Program-made: the position numbers and the translations under genes
The notes under the pieces: model-generated
Database searches by the model: none
Told to the model about the DNA's origin: nothing
What the model saw: only the letters and a program-made list of their open reading frames with translations
In this document: positions 6,479 through 13,998 of the stretch, piece by piece
Layout of the letters: each line of letters starts with the position of its first letter
How positions within the stretch are numbered: position 1 is the first letter of the stretch
From: Parvicella tangerina
GTDB lineage: Bacteria > Bacteroidota > Bacteroidia > Flavobacteriales_D > Parvicellaceae
NCBI RefSeq assembly: GCF_907165195.1
Contig: NZ_OU015584.1
Span: 496,001-560,000, forward strand
Length of the DNA: 64,000 nt
Direction: 5' to 3'

Positions 6479-8200
6479 TTGAATTTAAGCGAATTCATAC
6501 AGTTATTTCCCTTAAGGGCTTCAAACCTAGCATGGTTATTTGGAGCTGGCACATCTGTTTCTGCAGGATTACCAACAGCCTATGATTTAGTATGGGATTT
6601 CAAAAGACGCATTTATTGTGCTGAACAAAATTACGAATTGCGTTTGTTTGAAAATCTTTCCGATTCAGGACTAAGAAATCAGATTCAAAGTTACTTTGAT
6701 GGAAAACAAGACTACCCTAAAAAAGACAGTCCTGAGGAATATTCTTTTTATTTCAATAAGGCATTTGTCACTCCCTCTGCAAGAAGAGAATACATAGAAA
6801 GTCTTCTTTCAGGAGTAAAATTGTCCTATGGTCATAAGGTATTAGGAGCATTTATGAAGCTTGGTTATGCCCCGCTTATATTTACGACCAATTTTGATAA
6901 AGCATTTGAGAATGCAGCAATTGAGTTTTTTAAAAGTTCAGAAGGATGGTTTTGTACAGACATAGACAATGCTGAGTCAGGATTAAAATATTTCCAGTCG
7001 AATAACTCTCCCTTAATTGTAAAGCTTCATGGCGACTACTATTCTGAAAAGCTTAAAAACACATCCGAAGAATTACAAAATCAGGATAGTAAGTTAAGAG
7101 GGATACTTTCAGGTACTAGTCTTAATAAGGGATTAGCTGTTATGGGTTACAGTGGTCGTGATAACTCCATAATGGAAACTCTAAGAGAAGGACTAAATAA
7201 AGAAAATCCCTATCCTCATGGAATTTTTTGGTTCATAAGATCAGGAGAAAAACCACTTAAGGGTGTAGAGGATTTTTTGAATGAAGCAAAAGAGAAAAAA
7301 GTTGAAACAAACCTTATTGAAATTGAGACTTTTGATACAGCTTGGGGTGATTTCATTAAAGGGTTTAGTTCCATACCTGACGAAATTAGAGATCAATTAA
7401 ATGAAAACTATTATCGATTTGATAATAGACCCTTGCCCAGCAAAGGAACAAAGCTTCCGTTATTAAGGCTTAATGCTTTAGAGATTGAAAAATTCCCAGC
7501 AACTGCTAGGATATACAAATGTGAGATAGGAGGGATAAAAGAGGTCAAATCTAAAATCAAAGAGAAACAAGCGAATATAGTAGCTATTAGAAAGCGTCAA
7601 GGAGTAGTTGGATTTGGTTCAGACTCAGAGTTTAAACGAGTTTTTGGGGAGAATAATGAAATGGATGTATTCAATATTCCTGATAAACATCTGAGATATG
7701 ATGATTCAACATTAAAAAGCCTTTTAATTGAGGCTCTTGCAAAAGCAATTTGTAATCAACTAGACCTTAAGTACACTTACAGAAGAGGCCAACATTCAAT
7801 ACTAATCAATCCTAAAAAGAGAGATTCCGATGATTATAAAGTTCTAAGTAACTCAATAGGAGGGGTTTTTGGAGATATTCCCAGTTCCAATTTAAAATGG
7901 GCAGCAGGAATTGGACTTTCAATTCAGTATAAACTTAATAGAGCACATTTGATATTATCTCCAACTATAATTGCAACTAAACCAAAAGATAGGGAAGCCG
8001 CTAAACATATCGCACCATTTGTTAAAGAAAAAATGGCAACGTGGTACAACAACAAGTATAATCGTATTCTTGACGCTTGGTTAGATGTAATCTTTGGCAA
8101 AAACCAGCAACTGAATATTTCTCTTTTCAACAATGATGAAGATGGGATAAACGCTCATTTTCAGATCAATAAACAAACGAACTATATTAAATTCAGTTGA
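6479..8200 (+). CDS. SIR2-APAZ effector of a short-Argonaute (SPARSA) defence system
   Basis: The 573-residue protein begins with a SIR2 NAD-binding domain: FGAGTSVSAGLP (residues 21-32), TTNFD (136-140) with the conserved Asn138, KLHGDY with His184, and GYSGRD (223-228). Residues from about 300 to the end have the length and position of the APAZ domain that pairs with short Argonautes. The next gene is a short pAgo joined by a TGATG overlap, so the pair is a SPARSA-type system. In characterised members, guide-directed recognition of invader DNA activates SIR2 to deplete NAD+ and arrest the cell. The start is TTG 6479: the frame is closed by a stop at 6461 and has no ATG before the NAD motif. 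An out-of-frame ATG lies at 6454. Confidence 0.9.
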   Translation: MNLSEFIQLFPLRASNLAWLFGAGTSVSAGLPTAYDLVWDFKRRIYCAEQNYELRLFENLSDSGLRNQIQSYFDGKQDYPKKDSPEEYSFYFNKAFVTPSARREYIESLLSGVKLSYGHKVLGAFMKLGYAPLIFTTNFDKAFENAAIEFFKSSEGWFCTDIDNAESGLKYFQSNNSPLIVKLHGDYYSEKLKNTSEELQNQDSKLRGILSGTSLNKGLAVMGYSGRDNSIMETLREGLNKENPYPHGIFWFIRSGEKPLKGVEDFLNEAKEKKVETNLIEIETFDTAWGDFIKGFSSIPDEIRDQLNENYYRFDNRPLPSKGTKLPLLRLNALEIEKFPATARIYKCEIGGIKEVKSKIKEKQANIVAIRKRQGVVGFGSDSEFKRVFGENNEMDVFNIPDKHLRYDDSTLKSLLIEALAKAICNQLDLKYTYRRGQHSILINPKKRDSDDYKVLSNSIGGVFGDIPSSNLKWAAGIGLSIQYKLNRAHLILSPTIIATKPKDREAAKHIAPFVKEKMATWYNNKYNRILDAWLDVIFGKNQQLNISLFNNDEDGINAHFQINKQTNYIKFS

Positions 8201-9603
8201 TGGAGTTTCCAGGATATCATATTGTACCAGAACCACAACTCTCATTCGATGCGATGACACCTAAGGCTAGTCATATTCATCCTTTACAGGGATTGAAAGA
8301 TTTTGGTCCACACAGTTGTAACTTAATGCCTGTTGACGAAATCAGAGTTGCCGCTATATATCCGAAAGGAACACGACACATTTTAGAAGGACTTTTTAAA
8401 GAATTTACTCAATCTCACAATCCAAAAGAAAGAAAAAGATATTTACCCGATTATACAGGGTTTGAGACCATATTTAAATCTAAAATCAGCCTCACATCAT
8501 CCAATATCTGTGTTGAGCTAGAAGGCGTTGAATTTTCAGAAAATAAGAGTCCATACATAATCTTAAGCGAAGAAATTAGTAACGCTTTGAGAACCATGTC
8601 CCAAAGAAAACAAGATTTCGATGTCCTCGCTATCTACTTACCTGAATCATGGGCTCCCGCATTTGTAGATGTTGATTCCGGATTTGATTTGCATGATTAC
8701 ATAAAGGGAACAACGGCTATGATGCATATTCCTACCCAAATATTAAGGGAAGATAGCGTTATCAGTTACAAATGTAGATGCAGCGTTATGTGGAGGCTTT
8801 CAATTGCATTTTATGTAAAAGGGGGTGGTGTACCATGGAAATTATCTTCAATTGATCAAGAAACAGCGTTTATTGGACTAAGCTATTCTTCTAGATTAAA
8901 TAAAAATACAGGCCAGTTTGATTTCATAACTTGTTGTAGTCAGGTTTTCGATGCTGATGGAACAGGAATGGAATTTATAGCTTATGATGCTTCAGAAATT
9001 GAATCGAGAATAGGAGACAATCCATTCTTAACAAGAGCAGAAATGCGCAAGGTGATTGCGAAAAGTTTGCAGTTATATCAAAGAAGACATGCAGGACGAC
9101 AACCAAAAAGGTTGATAGTTCACAAAACAAGTCATTTCAAGGCACAGGAAATAGATGGTGCGTTTGATGCAGTTAATACAAATATGGAACTCGAGCTGCT
9201 TCAAATTGTTCAAGACCAACCATGGACAGCAACCCAACATGTAAACTACGGTAAAGAATGGTCTGTTCCGGGATACCCAGTTAAAAGAGGAATTTACGCT
9301 CAGATTGACCAACAAGAGGTTTTATTGTGGACACAGGGTCAAGTAAAACTTGGTGATAAAAACAACTTTTACAAAGAAGGAAAAGGCATTCCCTCTCCAT
9401 TGCTAATTAGAAGATTTGCAGGTAAAGGAGGTTGGGATAAGAATTGTCAAGCTATTTTGGGGCTTACAAAAATGAATTGGAATCATGATGGGATTTATGA
9501 CCGACTACCCGTGACTCTTGGATACGCTTCTGTCTTAGCCAAAACAATTAAAAAGATGAACGAACTTACCAATAAGCCCTACGAATTTAGATTCTTCATG
9601 TAG
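8200..9603 (+). CDS. Short prokaryotic Argonaute (MID-PIWI, catalytically inactive)
   Basis: The start is ATG 8200, overlapping the SIR2-APAZ stop (TGATG). A TTG at 8197 would add one residue. The 467-residue length and lack of N, L1 and PAZ domains fit short pAgos. The MID/PIWI junction is typical: HIPTQILRED (about 176-185), then MWRLSIAFYVKGGGVPWKL (197-215). The PIWI tetrad is degenerate: GLSYS (226-230) replaces the first Asp strand, VHKTSH (307-312) lacks the second Asp, and VTLGYAS (438-444) lacks the last acid. The protein should bind guide and target without cutting, and signal to the SIR2 partner with which it is translationally coupled. Confidence 0.92.
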   Translation: MEFPGYHIVPEPQLSFDAMTPKASHIHPLQGLKDFGPHSCNLMPVDEIRVAAIYPKGTRHILEGLFKEFTQSHNPKERKRYLPDYTGFETIFKSKISLTSSNICVELEGVEFSENKSPYIILSEEISNALRTMSQRKQDFDVLAIYLPESWAPAFVDVDSGFDLHDYIKGTTAMMHIPTQILREDSVISYKCRCSVMWRLSIAFYVKGGGVPWKLSSIDQETAFIGLSYSSRLNKNTGQFDFITCCSQVFDADGTGMEFIAYDASEIESRIGDNPFLTRAEMRKVIAKSLQLYQRRHAGRQPKRLIVHKTSHFKAQEIDGAFDAVNTNMELELLQIVQDQPWTATQHVNYGKEWSVPGYPVKRGIYAQIDQQEVLLWTQGQVKLGDKNNFYKEGKGIPSPLLIRRFAGKGGWDKNCQAILGLTKMNWNHDGIYDRLPVTLGYASVLAKTIKKMNELTNKPYEFRFFM

Positions 9604-9695
9604 AAAAGGCTGGCATAAGACTTGTTAGATTTTCACCAGCGATCTTTGACAGTTACATCATTGGATATCAGGGCTTAACTTTTATTTTATTTCCC

Positions 9696-9712
9696 CTACG
9701 AAATCCCTACGA
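9696..9712 (+). repeat. Near-direct repeat flanking the SPARSA operon (partner at 6313-6329)
   Basis: CTACGAAATCCCTACGA at 9696-9712 and CTACGAACTTCCTACGA at 6313-6329 match at 15 of 17 positions in the same orientation. They lie about 150 bp before the TTG start codon and about 90 bp after the pAgo stop. Each also has an internal CTACGA repeat. They could be recombination or att-like sites, or regulatory sites. Confidence 0.4.
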
Positions 9713-9716
9713 GACG

Positions 9717-9767
9717 CAAAAAGAAAAACCCTCAAAATCCGCGTCAGCTAAGATATTTGAGGGTTTT
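9717..9767 (-). terminator. Rho-independent terminator (tRNA operon; possibly bidirectional)
   Basis: A 12-bp perfect stem pairs AAAACCCTCAAA (9725-9736) with TTTGAGGGTTTT (9756-9767). On the minus strand it is followed by TTTTTCTTTTT, so it ends the tRNA-Gly/tRNA-Leu transcript. It may also stop read-through from the pAgo gene. Confidence 0.8.
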
Positions 9768-9772
9768 CTTTG

Positions 9773-9856
9773 TACCCGAGGCGGGACTTGAACCCGCACG
9801 GCCCAAGGGCCACAAGATTTTAAGTCTTGCGTGTCTACCAATTCCACCACTCGGGT
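9773..9856 (-). tRNA. tRNA-Leu (UAA)
   Basis: The complement folds as a class II tRNA. The acceptor is ACCCGAG/CTCGGGT with discriminator A. The D-arm carries GGTGGAATTGGTAGACAC. The anticodon stem is CAAGA/TCTTG around loop CTTAAAA, giving anticodon UAA. A long variable arm and T-arm GCGGGTTCAAGTCCCGC follow. No CCA is encoded. Its 3' end faces the accessory region on the left, the usual orientation for islands inserted at tRNA genes. Confidence 0.95.
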
Positions 9857-9859
9857 AGC

Positions 9860-9878
9860 TCAGACGGAAACCGTCTGA
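9860..9878. repeat. Tight perfect hairpin just upstream of tRNA-Leu
   Basis: TCAGACGG-AAA-CCGTCTGA is an 8-bp perfect stem with a 3-nt loop, beginning 3 bp before the 5' end of the tRNA-Leu. No T-tract follows on either strand, so it is more likely a processing or stability element of the tRNA transcript than a terminator. Confidence 0.45.
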
Positions 9879-9950
9879 ATTCACTTTCCTCATCAATCAA
9901 AAGACTGACAAGATTCGTGGTTTGGCATTTTTAGTATTAAAAAGTCTTAG

Positions 9951-10023
9951 AGCGAAAGACGGGGTTCGAACCCGCGACCTCGACCTTGGCAAGGTCGCGC
10001 TCTACCAGCTGAGCTACTTTCGC
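9951..10023 (-). tRNA. tRNA-Gly (GCC)
   Basis: The complement gives a 73-nt tRNA: acceptor GCGAAAG/CTTTCGC with discriminator U, D-arm AGCTCAGCTGGTAGAGC, anticodon stem CGACC/GGTCG around loop TTGCCAA (anticodon GCC), and T-arm GCGGGTTCGAACCCCGT. A -7 element TATTTTTG on the minus strand at 10076-10069 probably drives this tRNA and the tRNA-Leu 94 bp downstream as one transcript. Confidence 0.95.
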
Positions 10024-10068
10024 ATGACAATGTTATTTCAAATTGTGTACCTCTCTTTTGAGGGACGG

Positions 10069-10076
10069 CAAAAATA
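10069..10076 (-). promoter_or_regulatory. -7 element of the tRNA-Gly/tRNA-Leu transcript
   Basis: On the minus strand this reads TATTTTTG, an exact TAnnTTTG match, about 46 bp upstream of the tRNA-Gly 5' end. Confidence 0.5.
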
Positions 10077-10115
10077 ATTAAAAATTAAGAATTACAAAAC
10101 ATTACGCTCATTTAA

Positions 10116-10667
10116 TTAGAGTTCCTGAAATTGTTCGCATTCTGACAAAATAAAAGAAACACGATCATTAAGGGGAGCATGAGGTACTTCAATCAAATCA
10201 AAGCCCAGCGATTGATAGGTTTCTGCAAGTGCATTGCCTATTTTTTCAGCTTCCTCAATACTTTCTTTTCGCTCTTCATCTTGTGTGTAGATTTCTGTCC
10301 ATAAAGGTAAAAAGAACACTTTTTTCGAATATCCAACAGACAGCGCTTCTCTAATGTAATGAGGTGGGACAGGGTTGTTGGCAAACTTCATGTAACCAAT
10401 AAGATCCACCATGCTGCGGTCTAGGAACTGTGTAGTGGTTGGTTCAAATGTTTTTACCAGGTTGATCATACGCTCTAGTACAAGATCACTAAAACCATGC
10501 ATATTGTTCCATGGGAAGATATCAATGCCAGTGTCCAAATTCTCACGGATTACCTCCCTTGCAATTTCTTGATGACAAATGAACCCACGGTTTCTGAGTT
10601 CGTTCAGTATGGAAGTTTTTCCTGTACTCGGTGCTCCTGTGATAATATAATATGGATTCCCTGCCAT
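10116..10667 (-). CDS. AAA family ATPase (AAA_28-like)
   Basis: The 183-residue protein has an N-terminal Walker A (GAPSTGKTS, residues 11-19), a downstream QEIAREVIRENL segment and FLDRSMVDLIGYMKFANN, as in the AAA_28 group of small predicted ATPases/kinases (COG3911-like). It starts at ATG 10667 inside ATGGCAGGG. A -7 element on the minus strand (TATTTTTG, 10691-10684) lies 16 bp upstream. Substrate and role are unknown; nucleotide or small-molecule phosphorylation is possible from the fold. Confidence 0.75.
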   Translation of the reverse strand: MAGNPYYIITGAPSTGKTSILNELRNRGFICHQEIAREVIRENLDTGIDIFPWNNMHGFSDLVLERMINLVKTFEPTTTQFLDRSMVDLIGYMKFANNPVPPHYIREALSVGYSKKVFFLPLWTEIYTQDEERKESIEEAEKIGNALAETYQSLGFDLIEVPHAPLNDRVSFILSECEQFQEL

Positions 10668-10939
10668 GGAGGCGCAAATGTAGCAAAAATAGTTCTGACA
10701 AACGTGTTCTTTTGGTAGAGGGGTAGTTCACCTCGTGTCAGTATAAATGAATGAACGTGAACGATTTGAAAGTATATAGTTCACCCTTTTATTTTTAGGT
10801 AGTTTAATATAAACTGCAGATATTCAAATGATTATATGAGTTTGTTTGGTTTTTTGTCTTGAAATATGTAAATTATGGTACACCTTTTGACCATGACATG
10901 CCGAAGTAAAAAACTGACAAAACTTAAACGGATAAAACT

Positions 10940-11392
10940 ATGGAGACGTTAAAAAATATTGTTTACGCAGGTGTTGGGCTAGCTAGTACAACCTCAGACA
11001 AAGTTAAAGAAACGATAAATGACCTTGTTGAAAAGGGAAAGATATCTGACACTGAAGGAAAAAAAATTATTGATGACATCTTTAAAACAACAGAGTCTAC
11101 GATTGAAGAGTTTGAGACAAAAGTGAAGTCGATGACTGATAAGATCAATGCTACTTTTGATTTTAAAGGAAAAAAAGAAGATAAAGTTGTGGTATCTCTT
11201 GAGAAGAAAATTGCAGAATTGGAAAGAGAATTAGCTGAGGCAAAGAAAGCCACTCAGGCAAAGGCTGCCCCAAAGAGAGCTGCTGCCAAGAAGACGTCAC
11301 CAGCTAAAAAGACAACAACACGTAAGACAGCAGCTAAAAAGACAACTGCGAAGAAAATGACTACTAAAGCATCAAATACAAAAACTAAATAA
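10940..11392 (+). CDS. Phasin-like protein with histone H1-like basic tail
   Basis: The 150-residue protein has an amphipathic helical N-terminus (ETLKNIVYAGVGLASTTSDK) like polyhydroxyalkanoate granule phasins, then a coiled coil (EKKIAELERELAEAKKATQ, about residues 91-110). The tail is rich in Lys, Ala and Thr (AAKKTSPAKKTTTRKTAAKK), as in PhaF- or H1-like DNA-binding tails. It is followed 26 bp later by a paralogue without the tail. No polyhydroxyalkanoate synthase is in the window, so the granule role is unproven. A nucleoid- or membrane-associated stress role is an alternative. Confidence 0.65.
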   Translation: METLKNIVYAGVGLASTTSDKVKETINDLVEKGKISDTEGKKIIDDIFKTTESTIEEFETKVKSMTDKINATFDFKGKKEDKVVVSLEKKIAELERELAEAKKATQAKAAPKRAAAKKTSPAKKTTTRKTAAKKTTAKKMTTKASNTKTK

Positions 11393-11418
11393 ATAACAGA
11401 ACTTAAAACTAAAGAGAT

Positions 11419-11844
11419 ATGAATATTATTGAAACATTAGCTTACGCAGGTCTAGGACTGGCTGCAGAAGCAAACGACAAAGCAAAGGCAAAATTTGACG
11501 AATTAGTTGAAGCTGGTAAGAAGTATGACAGCGAAGGAAAGAACTACGTTGGTGACTTCTTTAAAACTGTAGATTCGACTAAAGAGGATTTCAAAACAGA
11601 ATTTGAAAAGAACAAAGCGAAGTTGGAAGATGCTTTTCCATTCTTGAAAGAATTGGAAGAGAAGTTTGAAAAAACAAGAGAAGACTTGACAAACAAGTTC
11701 AACTCTACGAAAGAAGATTTAACAAAGAAGGCTGAAGAGGCCAAAGAAAAGTTTACATCTAAAGCTAAAGAAACGGCTGACGATGTTAAAGAGAAGGTGA
11801 ACAATATCACCAAAGATGCTAAAGTTGTCGATGAGACAAAATAA
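11419..11844 (+). CDS. Phasin-like coiled-coil protein
   Basis: The 141-residue paralogue shares its start with the upstream gene (NIIETLAYAGLGLAAEANDK). It then forms long amphipathic helices with repeated KEDLTKK/KAKETADDVKE segments, resembling LEA-like and phasin proteins. It lacks the basic tail. The operon ends at a strong terminator at 11862-11897. Function is uncertain; surface coating of storage granules or stress protection are the family options. Confidence 0.65.
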   Translation: MNIIETLAYAGLGLAAEANDKAKAKFDELVEAGKKYDSEGKNYVGDFFKTVDSTKEDFKTEFEKNKAKLEDAFPFLKELEEKFEKTREDLTNKFNSTKEDLTKKAEEAKEKFTSKAKETADDVKEKVNNITKDAKVVDETK

Positions 11845-11861
11845 GCGTGTGTAGTAGTTTT

Positions 11862-11897
11862 AAAACCCTGACCTCAGTCGAGTGTCAGGGTTTTTTA
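11862..11897 (+). terminator. Rho-independent terminator of the phasin-like operon
   Basis: AAAACCCTGAC pairs with GTCAGGGTTTT over 11 bp around an 11-nt loop and is followed by further Ts. It lies 18 bp after the stop of the second phasin-like gene. Confidence 0.85.
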
Positions 11898-11979
11898 TTG
11901 GTAGATAGTTGAAATATTGATTTCCATCTCATTTAAAGGGTTATTAGTATAAAAATCGTGTAGTCTGGAATAGTGATTC

Positions 11980-11987
11980 TATCTTTG
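11980..11987 (+). promoter_or_regulatory. -7 promoter element of purN
   Basis: TATCTTTG matches TAnnTTTG exactly and lies 16 bp upstream of the purN ATG. Confidence 0.6.
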
Positions 11988-12003
11988 CCGAAAATTTTGA
12001 ACC

Positions 12004-12570
12004 ATGAAAGCGAAACTTGCTTTATTAGCTTCTGGAACTGGAACAAATGTTCGAAACATTATTGCTCATTTTGAGAATAACGATGCAATAACTGTTGATT
12101 GCGTTATTACAAATAAATCAGATGCGGGAGCGCTTAACTTTGCATTGGAAAAAGATATCGATGCCTTTGTTTTTTCAAAAGCTGAGTTTAACGATGGTTC
12201 GGTGCTTGAATTACTTAAGGAACGAGGAGTAACTCATGTTATTCTTGCAGGTTTTTTATTGATGATTTCTCCAGCTCTAGTAGATCATTTCAAAGACCGA
12301 ATATTGAATATTCACCCTGCTCTTTTACCTAATTACGGTGGAAAAGGGATGTACGGAATGAATGTGCACAATGCCGTCTATGAAAATAAAGAGAGCAAAT
12401 CTGGGATCACGATCCACCTAGTTAATGAAGAGTATGACAAAGGAAAGATTTTGGCACAGTTTGAGGTGGATATAGAAGGGTGCTCTCCTGAAGAGATCTC
12501 TTCAAGAGTAAGAGATTTGGAACAGCAGTATTTTCCCGGAGTTATCGAAGATTATATAACAGCTAATTAA
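12004..12570 (+). CDS. purN: Phosphoribosylglycinamide formyltransferase
   Basis: The 188-residue protein transfers the formyl group of 10-formyltetrahydrofolate to GAR in purine synthesis. The phosphate-binding SGTGTN motif is at residues 10-15. The catalytic triad is present as Asn102 and His104 in LNIHPALLP, and Asp145 in EEYDKG. Length is normal for PurN. It has its own promoter at 11980 and is followed 9 bp later by a marC-like gene, with which it may be co-transcribed. Confidence 0.95.
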   Translation: MKAKLALLASGTGTNVRNIIAHFENNDAITVDCVITNKSDAGALNFALEKDIDAFVFSKAEFNDGSVLELLKERGVTHVILAGFLLMISPALVDHFKDRILNIHPALLPNYGGKGMYGMNVHNAVYENKESKSGITIHLVNEEYDKGKILAQFEVDIEGCSPEEISSRVRDLEQQYFPGVIEDYITAN

Positions 12571-12579
12571 CAAGTTAAA

Positions 12580-13179
12580 ATGCTAGATTTTTTTTCAAAA
12601 TTTGACTGGGCTCAGCTAGGGGTTACTACTATGGTGCTTTTTGCCGTAATTGACATTGTTGGTTCTATTCCAGTTATTATCAAGATCAAAAAAGACGCTG
12701 GTGATATCAGTCCTTTTCGAGCAACGATCATCGCATTCTGTATAATGATTGGATTCTTATTAGGAGGTGAGTCGATTCTAAATTTTATGGGTGTGGATAA
12801 AAGTGCCTTTGCAGTAGCTGGTTCGTTCATTCTTTTTGCGCTTGCCTTAGAAATGTCTCTGGGAATTCAGATCAACAAACAAAAAGAAGAGGTTTCCCCG
12901 AAGTTGGCTACTGTGGTACCAGTTGCTTTTCCATTAATTGCTGGTGCCGGTTCCATGACTACACTCGTCTCGCTTCGAGCGGAGTACGAAATGATCAATG
13001 TGATCTTGGCGGTTGTAATTAACATGTTTGTTGTTTATCTTGTCCTCCGTTTGACCAAAAAGATAGAGAAACTTTTGGGGAATGGTGGTATTGCCGTTCT
13101 CGAAAAAGTGTTCGGAATTATCTTATTGGCTATTGCGATTAAGCTTTTTACGGAAAACGTACAGGTATTATTCAACTAA
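12580..13179 (+). CDS. MarC family integral membrane protein
   Basis: The 199-residue, very hydrophobic protein has six predicted membrane segments. It contains the family signature FPLIAGAGSMTTLVSLRAEY in the middle and FAVIDIVGSIPV near the N-terminus. MarC (UPF0056) proteins are inner-membrane proteins of unknown transport function. It sits between purN and the RNase H gene, whose TTG start follows its stop directly. Confidence 0.9.
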   Translation: MLDFFSKFDWAQLGVTTMVLFAVIDIVGSIPVIIKIKKDAGDISPFRATIIAFCIMIGFLLGGESILNFMGVDKSAFAVAGSFILFALALEMSLGIQINKQKEEVSPKLATVVPVAFPLIAGAGSMTTLVSLRAEYEMINVILAVVINMFVVYLVLRLTKKIEKLLGNGGIAVLEKVFGIILLAIAIKLFTENVQVLFN

Positions 13180-13998
13180 TTGGCAAAGAAGTATTACGTC
13201 ATATGGAAAGGGAAAAAGACAGGAGTATTCTCCTCTTGGGATGAGGTGAAGAAGTATATCTCTGGGTATCCAAATGCGAAATACAAGTCGTTTTCATCAC
13301 AAGAGGAAGCGAATAGGGCTTATGAAGATCCTTCAATTGTAAAACCAACTGAAAAGAAAAAGAAAGCCAAGTATTATGTAGTATGGGACGGTCCTCGCTC
13401 TAAAGTGTACACAGATTGGGATGAAGCTCGCGCTGCTCTAAAGGGTTTGTCGATGGATCATCTTAAAACCTTTGGTAGTAAAGTGCTAGCGGAAAGGGCA
13501 CTGCAGGAAGGTCCTGAGAATTATAAAGGGAAAGATTTTCGTAAGACGAAAGATCTGTCTGAATCGGAAATTGAGGAAATTGGAAGTCCTATAGAACTTA
13601 GCTTAGCCGTGGATGCTGCTTGTAACGAAATGACTGGAGTTATGGAGTATCAAGGTGTTTGGACGTTTGACAAAGAACAGGTGGTTTTTCGTAAGGGTCC
13701 ATACGAAGGAGGATCAAATAATGTAGGGGAGTTTTTGGCACTCGTTCATGGTCTGGCTTATTTGAAAGCACATAAGGATGAAAAAATGCACGAGTTGCCC
13801 ATTTATTCTGATTCAAGGATTGCGATGGGTTGGATTAAAGCTAAGAAATGTAGAACAAAGTCGGTTGGTTCTCAAGAATTAAGACAACTAATAAGTCGTG
13901 CTGAGACCTGGTTACAGAAGAATAGCTATAAAAATCCTATTCTGAAATGGGAGACAAAAGTTTGGGGAGAAATACCTGCAGACTTTGGCAGGAAATAA
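13180..13998 (+). CDS. Ribonuclease H with two N-terminal hybrid-binding domains
   Basis: The start is TTG 13180, directly after the marC stop. The 272-residue protein has two viroplasmin-like RNA:DNA hybrid-binding domains: KKYYVIWKGKKTGVFSSWDE at residues 3-22 and AKYYVVWDGPRSKVYTDWDE at about 64-83. An RNase H domain follows with Asp145 (AVDAAC), Glu184 (NNVGEF), Asp211 (YSDSRIA) and Asp268 (PADFGRK), the expected two-metal site. Most relatives carry one such N-terminal domain, so the tandem copy is notable. It should remove RNA from RNA:DNA hybrids. Confidence 0.92.
   Translation: MAKKYYVIWKGKKTGVFSSWDEVKKYISGYPNAKYKSFSSQEEANRAYEDPSIVKPTEKKKKAKYYVVWDGPRSKVYTDWDEARAALKGLSMDHLKTFGSKVLAERALQEGPENYKGKDFRKTKDLSESEIEEIGSPIELSLAVDAACNEMTGVMEYQGVWTFDKEQVVFRKGPYEGGSNNVGEFLALVHGLAYLKAHKDEKMHELPIYSDSRIAMGWIKAKKCRTKSVGSQELRQLISRAETWLQKNSYKNPILKWETKVWGEIPADFGRK

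Noticed and set aside
10497-10718. Open frame of 73 codons on the plus strand
   Set aside because: It is antisense to the AAA ATPase gene, with no start context or recognisable motif.
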